Shown here piece after piece: positions 57,742 to 64,000 of a stretch of DNA of 64,000 nucleotides; the first letter of the stretch is position 1, and every line of letters starts with the position of its first letter. The position numbers were made by a program, and so were the translations under genes. Below the pieces are notes generated by a model. It was not told the DNA's origin and searched no databases. It was given only the letters and a program-made list of their open reading frames with translations. Origin of the DNA: Pseudomonas koreensis (GTDB lineage Bacteria; Pseudomonadota; Gammaproteobacteria; Pseudomonadales; Pseudomonadaceae); the NCBI RefSeq assembly GCF_012986595.1, contig NZ_JAAQYM010000002.1, positions 620,001-684,000 of the forward strand. Direction: 5' to 3'.

Positions 57742-58452
57742 ATGATTGACTGGCATATCGTGTGTGATTTCGACGGGACGATCACCCGTACCGACGTGAT
57801 CGACAGCATCCTTGAACGCTTCGCCGACCCGAGCTGGGAAGCCATCGAAAACGAATGGCTGGAGGGCAAGATCGGTTCCCGTGAATGCCTCAGCCGTCAG
57901 CTGGCGCTGATCCAGGCCACGCCTGCGCAACTGCTCGAGTTCTTCGACAGCATCGAGATCGATCCCGACTTCCCCGATTTCGTCGACCACGTGATCGGCC
58001 TCGGCGCTTCGCTGGAAGTGGTCAGCGATGGCATCGAGCAAGGCATCGCGCGGATCCTTGCGCGCAACTACGTGACGCTGCTGCCGATCCTCGCCAACCG
58101 CCTGCGCCAGATCGATCACGACAAGTGGCGCATCGATTTCCCTTACGCCAGCGACGCCTGCCGCGCCGCCGCCGGCAACTGCAAATGCAAATCCACCCCC
58201 GGCAGCAAACGCGTGCTGGTGATCGGTGACGGCCAGTCCGACATGTGCGTGGCGTCCACCGCCGATTTCGTCTTCGCCAAGGATCGCCTGGCCGAGCATT
58301 GCGAGCGCAACGGCATCGCCTACGCGCGCTTCGACAGCTTCGCCGAACTGCCACACCTGCTGGCCCGCCTGCCGCTGGCCGCGGCCGCCAACGCCGTCAC
58401 TTTCAGCACCGAATCCACTTCTGAAGCACAGGAAACCCTGCACCATGTCTGA
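57742..58452 (+). CDS. HAD-superfamily phosphatase, MtnX/SerB-like
   Basis: This 236-residue HAD-IB type phosphatase has the nucleophile motif DFDGTIT (D9, D11), VVSDGI as the motif II Ser-like segment and GDGQSDMCVA as the Mg-binding acidic motif. It should dephosphorylate a small molecule. The start MIDWHIVCDFDG has AGGT ten bases upstream. It overlaps the aminotransferase by eight bases. A Cys-rich insert CKCKSTPG near residue 143 is unusual. The substrate is unknown. Confidence 0.8.
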   Translation: MIDWHIVCDFDGTITRTDVIDSILERFADPSWEAIENEWLEGKIGSRECLSRQLALIQATPAQLLEFFDSIEIDPDFPDFVDHVIGLGASLEVVSDGIEQGIARILARNYVTLLPILANRLRQIDHDKWRIDFPYASDACRAAAGNCKCKSTPGSKRVLVIGDGQSDMCVASTADFVFAKDRLAEHCERNGIAYARFDSFAELPHLLARLPLAAAANAVTFSTESTSEAQETLHHV

Positions 58453-59839
58453 TATCCGCATCGCGACCGCCGAAGACCAGGTCCTTCTGGAAAAAGAAGC
58501 CAAGTACTGCTCCTACGGTGACACCGTTCACTACATCGAACCGCCGCGCATCTTCAGCCGCTGCGAAGGCTCCTACGTCTGGGACACCGAAGACCAGGCC
58601 TACCTCGATTTGCAGATGTGGTACTCGGCGGTCAACTTCGGTTACGCCAACCCGCGCCTGAACAACGCGCTGAAACAGCAGATCGACACCCTGCCGCAGA
58701 TCGCCAGCCAATACCTGCACAAGGGCAAGATCGAGCTGTCGGAAATGATCGCGGTCGACGCCAAGAAAAAATTCGGCCTCGACGGCCGGGTGCACTTCAA
58801 CGTCGGCGGCTCGCAGTCGATCGAAGACTCATTGAAAGTCGTGCGCAACGCCACCAACGGCAAGAGCCTGATGTTCGCCTTCGAGGGCGGCTACCACGGG
58901 CGCACCCTCGGTGCTTCGTCGATCACCTCCAGCTATCGCTATCGCCGCCGCTACGGTCACTTCGGTGAACGTGCGCAGTTCATCCCGTTCCCGTATCACT
59001 TCCGTGGCCCGAAAGGCATGACCAAGGAAGAGTACGGCAGCCACTGCGTGCAGCAATTCGCGCGGTTGTTCGAGACCGAATACAACGGTGTCTGGGACCC
59101 GAAAGTCGGCCAGAGCGAATACGCCGCGTTCTACGTCGAACCGATCCAGGGCACCGGCGGCTACGTGATCCCGCCGATGAACTTCTACAGCGAACTCAAG
59201 CACGTCCTGGATCAGCACGGCATCCTGATGGTCGTTGACGAAATCCAGATGGGCTTCTACCGCACCGGCAAGCTGTGGTCGATCGAACACTTCGACGTCA
59301 AACCCGACGTGATCGTCTTCGGCAAGGCGCTGACCAACGGCCTCAACCCGCTGGGCGGCATCTGGGCCCGTGAAGAACTGATCAACCCAAAAGTCTTCCC
59401 GCCAGGCTCGACCCACTCGACCTTCGCCTCCAACCCGCTGGGCACGGCGGTGGGTCTGGAAATGTTCAAGATGACCAGCGAAGTCGACTACGGCGCGATG
59501 GTCATGGCCAAGGGCAAATACTTCCTCGAAGGCCTGCAGGATCTGCAAAAACGCTACCCGATCATTGGTGATGTCGACGGCCTCGGTCTGGCGCTGCGCT
59601 GCGAGATCTGCACCGCAGACGGCTTCACCCCGGACAAGGCCACCCTCGACTTCATGGTCGAAGAAGGCATGAAGGGCGACATCGAAATCGACGGCCGTCG
59701 CCTGGGCCTGATTCTCGATGTGGGCGGTTACTACAAGAACGTCATCACCCTCGCGCCGTCGCTGGAAATCAGCTATCCGGAAATCGATCTGGGCCTGGCC
59801 CTGCTCGACCGCCTGCTGCATCGGGCGATGAAACGATGA
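58445..59839 (+). CDS. Class III PLP aminotransferase
   Basis: This 464-residue fold-type I aminotransferase has the PLP Lys in VFGKALTNGLNPLGG (about 294), the Asp of VVDEIQMGFYRTG and GGYHGRTLGASS. Such enzymes move amino groups on ornithine, GABA, diaminobutyrate or amino acids of many kinds. AGGA lies 10 bases before the ATG. Overlaps the phosphatase and, by four bases, the hydrolase. The substrate is not evident. Confidence 0.88.
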   Translation: MSDIRIATAEDQVLLEKEAKYCSYGDTVHYIEPPRIFSRCEGSYVWDTEDQAYLDLQMWYSAVNFGYANPRLNNALKQQIDTLPQIASQYLHKGKIELSEMIAVDAKKKFGLDGRVHFNVGGSQSIEDSLKVVRNATNGKSLMFAFEGGYHGRTLGASSITSSYRYRRRYGHFGERAQFIPFPYHFRGPKGMTKEEYGSHCVQQFARLFETEYNGVWDPKVGQSEYAAFYVEPIQGTGGYVIPPMNFYSELKHVLDQHGILMVVDEIQMGFYRTGKLWSIEHFDVKPDVIVFGKALTNGLNPLGGIWAREELINPKVFPPGSTHSTFASNPLGTAVGLEMFKMTSEVDYGAMVMAKGKYFLEGLQDLQKRYPIIGDVDGLGLALRCEICTADGFTPDKATLDFMVEEGMKGDIEIDGRRLGLILDVGGYYKNVITLAPSLEISYPEIDLGLALLDRLLHRAMKR

Positions 59840-60714
59840 TCGACGCAGAGATCGACATGGGCGAAGGCAACGCCGGTTTCGTTCTCGGCAACGGGGAGGT
59901 CGCGGTGTTGTTGATCCACGGCCTCACCGGCACCCCGACGGAGTTGCGTCGGGTGGCCGTGGGCCTGGCGAAAGCCGGGCACACGGTCTATGTGCCGACG
60001 CTGGCCGGGCACTGCGGCGGCAATGCCGACCTGCAGGCCACCGGCTGGCGCGACTGGTACGAAAGCGCGCGCAACACCTTCGTCGGCGTACGCCGCAAAC
60101 ACCGCAAGGTGTATGTCGGAGGCTTGTCCATGGGCGCGGTGTTGTCGATGTACCTGGCCGCCGAACACCCCGGGCAGATCGAAGGCTTGCTGCTGTACTC
60201 GACCACCCTGCGCTATGACGGCTGGAGCATCAACAAACTGGCGTTCCTCACCCCGTTGCTGATGAAAATCCCGTTCGGTGTGCATCTGTGCAGTTTCGAA
60301 GAAAAGCCGCCCTACGGGATCAAGAACGAGCGCCTGCGCGCCATCGTCGAACGCCAGATGAAAGAAGGCCAGAGCAGTCAGGCCGGTCTGCTGACCATGG
60401 AAGGCGTCACGGTACGGGAACTGCACCGGCTCAATGCCGTGGTGAAAAAACGCATGCCGTCGATCACCACGCCGGCGCTGGTGCTGCACTCCATCGAGGA
60501 CGACATCACCAGCCGCTGGAACGCCGATTACGTCGAACGCACACTCGGCGGGCCGGTGACCAAGGTGCTGCTCGACGACTGCTATCACATGATCACCGTG
60601 GATTTGCAGTACCGCCGGGTCGTGGAGTTGAGCGCCGATTTCATCGAGCGCGGCGTCACGCAACCGGTCGTCATGGCCGATACGCCGTCACTGGAAACCC
60701 GGCAACTGGCTTGA
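59836..60714 (+). CDS. Alpha/beta hydrolase (esterase/lipase-like)
   Basis: This 292-residue hydrolase has the oxyanion HGLTGTP motif, the nucleophile elbow GGLSMGA (S98), an Asp in HSIEDDIT and His in CYHMITVD. It likely cleaves esters or thioesters. It shares a four-base overlap with the aminotransferase. A family of monoacylglycerol-lipase-like proteins has this pattern. There is no signal peptide. Confidence 0.85.
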   Translation: MIDAEIDMGEGNAGFVLGNGEVAVLLIHGLTGTPTELRRVAVGLAKAGHTVYVPTLAGHCGGNADLQATGWRDWYESARNTFVGVRRKHRKVYVGGLSMGAVLSMYLAAEHPGQIEGLLLYSTTLRYDGWSINKLAFLTPLLMKIPFGVHLCSFEEKPPYGIKNERLRAIVERQMKEGQSSQAGLLTMEGVTVRELHRLNAVVKKRMPSITTPALVLHSIEDDITSRWNADYVERTLGGPVTKVLLDDCYHMITVDLQYRRVVELSADFIERGVTQPVVMADTPSLETRQLA

Positions 60715-60750
60715 GCAGTTGCAGCCGACTCGCCGACACAAGGAACCGAC

Positions 60751-61878
60751 GTGATCACCGCTCAAGCCTTTTCAACGATCGAAGCGATCGACCGCTGCGC
60801 CTGGAATGACTGCTTTGCCGATGAGCTGGAAGACTGGGATTACTACCGCGCGGTAGAACGTGCAGGGATTGACGGTTTTCACTGGCGTTACCTGACGCTG
60901 CATGAAGACGGCCGAGTGATCGCAGCCGCCGTGGCGTTCACCACCGCCTACTCGCTGGACACCACGCTGCAGGGCACGGGCAAACGCGTCAGCCAATGGC
61001 TGCGCCGGTGCCTGCCCGGGCTGTTCGACATCCGTCTGTACGCCCTCGGCTCGCCGGTGGCCGAGCAATGCCATGTCGGTACCGCGTCGCAGGTTGATCA
61101 GGCGCGGCGCCCGGCGTTGCTCGCGCAATTGCTGGCGCTGGCAACAGAGGATGCCGATCAGCTCGGGATCGGCCTGTTCGCGGTCAAGGACGCCTCGCAT
61201 CGCGACCGACAATGGCTGCAGGTCTGCGCCCAGGCCGGTTTGCAAAGCATGCCCGGCCTGCCCGGCGCCGAGCTCCCCATCACCTTCGCCTCGGTGGATG
61301 CGTACCTCGGCAGCCTCGGCAAATCCACGCGCAAAGACCTGCGCCGGACCTTGCGCAACCACGGCCCGCGCACGGAGTGGCGACGTTCGGTGCACGACGT
61401 GCTGCCGCGCATGATGGAGCTCTACGAAGCCACCCTCGCCCGCAGTGACCTGGCCTTCGAATGCCTGCCCGCCGCGTACTTTCGCGAAGTGCTCGCGCAC
61501 CTCGACGAACGCGCGGCGTGCGTGCTCTATTGGCTCGACGATGAACTGGTGGCATTCAACCTGGTGCTGCTCGACGGGCGGCGGATGGTCGACAAGTTTT
61601 TTGCCCACGATCTTGCCCGTACCCGCGAATACAACCTTTACACCCGCAGCTGGCTGTTCAATGTCGACTACTGTATTGAACACAACCTGGCGATCTACGC
61701 GTGCGGGCAGGCCGGCTATGCCAGTAAGCTGCGCCTGGGTTGCTCGTTTGTTGGCAACACCGTGTTCTTCCGCCATCGCAACCCGCTGTTCGATCAACTG
61801 TTGCGTCTGGTGAAAATATTCGTTCGCCCGGATCGCTCCGATCCGGCCATGGCCGCTGCAATAAGCGAAATCCGATGA
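60751..61878 (+). CDS. FemAB/GNAT-like N-acyltransferase
   Basis: This 375-residue protein starts with GTG and has AAGGA seven bases upstream. Two GNAT-like halves are visible, the second with SLGKSTRKDLRRTL and ACVLYWLDDELVAFNLVL, like the FemAB/CelD-like acyltransferases that attach amino acids or acyl groups to cell-wall or other amines. It has no signal peptide. Coupling with an aminotransferase suggests acylation of the amine made. Its stop overlaps the sensor kinase by four bases. Confidence 0.6.
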   Translation: MITAQAFSTIEAIDRCAWNDCFADELEDWDYYRAVERAGIDGFHWRYLTLHEDGRVIAAAVAFTTAYSLDTTLQGTGKRVSQWLRRCLPGLFDIRLYALGSPVAEQCHVGTASQVDQARRPALLAQLLALATEDADQLGIGLFAVKDASHRDRQWLQVCAQAGLQSMPGLPGAELPITFASVDAYLGSLGKSTRKDLRRTLRNHGPRTEWRRSVHDVLPRMMELYEATLARSDLAFECLPAAYFREVLAHLDERAACVLYWLDDELVAFNLVLLDGRRMVDKFFAHDLARTREYNLYTRSWLFNVDYCIEHNLAIYACGQAGYASKLRLGCSFVGNTVFFRHRNPLFDQLLRLVKIFVRPDRSDPAMAAAISEIR

Positions 61879-63647
61879 TCAATGACCGCCGCACCACGCC
61901 CCGACCTTTCGCCCTTTCCGGCTGGAGCCTGCAACGCAAACTGGTGCTGGCGTTCTGGCTGGTGAGCGTGATTCCGACCATGATCGCGGCCGAACTGGCG
62001 GCCACCACGCTGTCGCAGATCTTCGACAGCAACGTGCGCATCTGGCTGCAGGAATCGTCGAAGATCGTCGAGGACGAGATCAGTGAAATCCTCCGTGACA
62101 ACGCCCGGGCCGCGCAGTTGTTCATGCGCCACACCCGCCCGCCTGTCGACCGCCATTCCGCCCGACAAGACAAACTGACCGCCGACATCGCCGACTCGAT
62201 GGGCATCGACGTCGTGGCGCTGATCCGCAACAGCGATCAAAAAGTGGTGTTCAGCACCGCCGCCGACGATATCGTCAGCCAGATCAGCACCGCACCGAAG
62301 GCGGTGCTGCAAACCCTGCAAGTGGGCGGCGTGGCCACCGGCACGGTGATCTCGACGTTCGAAACCGCTCAGGACGGCGTCGACTACAAAATGATCGTCG
62401 GCACTTATCTGGACAACAGCTTCCTGACCAGCGTTGCCGATGTGCATTCGCTGGACCTGCGCCTGTACCTGGCCAAGGGCGATGATTTCTCGGAGATTTT
62501 CTCCACCCAGCGTTTCCAGGATCATCCCCTGCAAGTGCCGGAAGACATCGAGCAGATCCTGCGCAAGACCAAAGGCCCGTACGAACAGTTCACCAATAAC
62601 TACAGCGGCATCTACCGGCCGATCTTCAACGAGAACAGCCAGCTGCAAGGGGTGATTTTCAGTGGTCTGCTGCGCCACACCAGCCTCGTCGGTCTGGTCA
62701 ATCAGAGCAACCTGTTCATCCTGATTTTCCTGCTCAGCTCGGCAGCCTCGCTGGCGGTCGGCTGGCTGGTCTCGCAACGCCTGACCAAGCCCTTGCGCGG
62801 TCTGGCCCGGGGCGTACAAGCGGTGATCGCCGGCGATTATCATCAGCGCCTGAGCGTGTACGGCGGCGACGAACTGGCCGAACTGAGCAGCACCTTCAAC
62901 CACATGAGCCAGCGTCTGGAGGAGTTGCAGCATCTGGAGTCGCAACTGCGCCGCCGTGACCGCCTGCATGCGCTGGGCGAGGTCGCCATGGGCCTGGCCC
63001 ATGAAATCCGCAATCCGCTGGGCATCATCAAGACCGCCACCCAACTGCTGCACCGGCGTGCCGATCTGCCGGAGACCGACCGGCGCCATCTGGAATACGT
63101 GGTCAAGGAAGTCAGCCGGATCAACGATTTGATCACCGAGTTCCTCGATTTCGCCAAACCCAGTGCGCCGATCCGCGCCACCCAGTCAGCACGGGCACTG
63201 GTGGATGAACTGGCCGGGTTCTGCGAGCCGGAACTGGCCAGCCACAAGATTGACCTGCACATCGACGACCAGGCGCCCGGCGCAACGATCTACGCCGATA
63301 TCAAGCAACTCAAACAGGCCGGCCTGAACCTGATCGTCAACGCTATCGACGCCATGCCCGATGGCGGTCGCCTGACGCTGAGCATCGCCAGCGATGCGCA
63401 CTACACCATCATCAGCGTCGCGGACACCGGCCAGGGGATAGAAGCCGACATGCTCGAGCGTATCTTCACCCCGTTCGTCACCACCAAGGCTTCGGGCACC
63501 GGCCTAGGCTTGGCGAAAGTGTTTTCGGTCATGGAAAACCACAACGGACGCGTGGAGTGCGTCAGTGAAAAAGATGCCGGCGCCACGTTCAGCCTGTACA
63601 TTCCGGCCAATGGCGAAGACTTCGACGAGACTGACGATGACGCATAA
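61875..63647 (+). CDS. Sensor histidine kinase (AtoS/ZraS class)
   Basis: This 590-residue kinase has TM1 (about 22-42), a periplasmic Cache-like sensor (about 43-275), TM2 (about 278-300), HAMP (GLARGVQAVIAGDYHQRL) and HisKA (MGLAHEIRNPLGIIK). HATPase with DTGQGIEADML and GLGLAKVFSVM follows. It overlaps the acyltransferase by four bases and the regulator by 11. The stimulus is unknown but likely related to the cluster's product. Confidence 0.88.
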   Translation: MINDRRTTPRPFALSGWSLQRKLVLAFWLVSVIPTMIAAELAATTLSQIFDSNVRIWLQESSKIVEDEISEILRDNARAAQLFMRHTRPPVDRHSARQDKLTADIADSMGIDVVALIRNSDQKVVFSTAADDIVSQISTAPKAVLQTLQVGGVATGTVISTFETAQDGVDYKMIVGTYLDNSFLTSVADVHSLDLRLYLAKGDDFSEIFSTQRFQDHPLQVPEDIEQILRKTKGPYEQFTNNYSGIYRPIFNENSQLQGVIFSGLLRHTSLVGLVNQSNLFILIFLLSSAASLAVGWLVSQRLTKPLRGLARGVQAVIAGDYHQRLSVYGGDELAELSSTFNHMSQRLEELQHLESQLRRRDRLHALGEVAMGLAHEIRNPLGIIKTATQLLHRRADLPETDRRHLEYVVKEVSRINDLITEFLDFAKPSAPIRATQSARALVDELAGFCEPELASHKIDLHIDDQAPGATIYADIKQLKQAGLNLIVNAIDAMPDGGRLTLSIASDAHYTIISVADTGQGIEADMLERIFTPFVTTKASGTGLGLAKVFSVMENHNGRVECVSEKDAGATFSLYIPANGEDFDETDDDA

Positions 63648-64000
63648 CATTCTGGTGGTGGACGACGAACCGAAACTCTGCGACCTGCTGGCCTCGGCCC
63701 TTGGTCAGAACGGCGTCACCGTGTTCACCGCCGGCAATGGCCTGCATGCGCTCAAGGTGCTGGAGAGCGAAGACATCGACCTGCTCATCAGCGACTGGCG
63801 CATGCCCGGCATGGGCGGTCCGCAGTTGTTGGCGGAAGTGAAAACCCGCTTTCCGCAGATGCCGGTGATTGTCATGACCGCCTACAGCACGGTGAAAAAC
63901 GCCGTGGAATCGATGCGCAATGGCGCGTTCGATTACATTGCCAAGCCGTTCGACATCGACGAACTGGACATCACCGTCAGCAAGGCCCTGCAGTTTCGCG
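63637..64000 (+). CDS. NtrC-type response regulator, 3'-truncated by window edge
   Basis: The open frame starts MTHNILVVDDEPKLCD and gives 121 residues of receiver domain, with phospho-Asp in LLISDWRMPGMGG and IAKPFDIDEL. The kinase class predicts an AAA+ sigma54 activator beyond the window. ATG at 63637 overlaps the kinase end by 11 bases. Confidence 0.85.
   Translation, partial: MTHNILVVDDEPKLCDLLASALGQNGVTVFTAGNGLHALKVLESEDIDLLISDWRMPGMGGPQLLAEVKTRFPQMPVIVMTAYSTVKNAVESMRNGAFDYIAKPFDIDELDITVSKALQFR

Overview
The window is GC-rich chromosomal DNA of a Pseudomonas of the fluorescens/putida lineage. This rests on recognisable gene neighbourhoods (MexVW-type pump, ColRS, groESL, metG, rnf-nth, argG-motY-pyrC-rnt, bfd-bfrB, argF, glpFKRD, aatJQMP-aauSR) and on several families of Pseudomonas REP/REPIN palindromes between genes. 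Comparisons to P. aeruginosa, P. putida and P. fluorescens are from memory, not from a search. No rRNA, tRNA, CRISPR array, prophage, transposase or integrase was seen.

Layout. 1-6.3 kb: end of an imelysin gene, a DUF1513 gene and an RND efflux pair. 6.4-12.4 kb: an envelope-stress block on both strands, with colR-colS, a methyltransferase, an InaA/LPS-kinase-like gene, a small secreted protein, and a divergent LtaS/sulfatase-type membrane enzyme. Matching ColR-like boxes precede both flanking units. 12.5-17.1 kb: groES-groEL, fxsA, a HugZ-like haem protein and a short-chain dehydrogenase. 17.1-25.7 kb: the Mrp/ApbC ATPase, metG, an rnf operon with no recognisable rnfC, nth and a 59-residue acidic protein. 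25.7-27.5 kb: an orphan LuxR-type response regulator beside a small AT-rich accessory islet. 27.6-40.6 kb: arginine and pyrimidine genes (argG, pyrC, argF), motY, RNase T, iron and redox genes (peroxiredoxin, bfd, bfrB, monothiol glutaredoxin), a molybdopterin oxidoreductase, an orphan ABC ATPase, a PhzF-like protein and YbaK. 40.9-53.6 kb: the glycerol regulon (glpF, glpK, glpR, glpD) and the acidic amino-acid uptake system (aatJQMP) with its sensor and sigma54 activator (aauS, aauR), then glpM. 53.7-57.5 kb: an arginase-fold protein, two half-size EamA/SMR-like transporters, a tandem REPIN array, a fatty-acid desaturase and a MipA-like outer-membrane protein. 57.7-64.0 kb: a tightly packed cluster (HAD phosphatase, class III aminotransferase, alpha/beta hydrolase, FemAB/GNAT-like acyltransferase, sensor kinase, NtrC-type receiver) that runs off the window.

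How the parts work together. ColRS probably controls outer-membrane modification genes on both sides of it. GlpR should repress glycerol uptake and oxidation. AauS-AauR should activate aatJ from a -24/-12 promoter with two upstream palindromes. Bfd should release iron from BfrB under Fur control. The most notable items are the rnf operon without rnfC, where RnfB lacks its membrane anchor and carries an RnfC-like coiled-coil tail, the uncharacterised cluster at the right edge, the paired ColR boxes, and the 98-bp tandem REPIN array.
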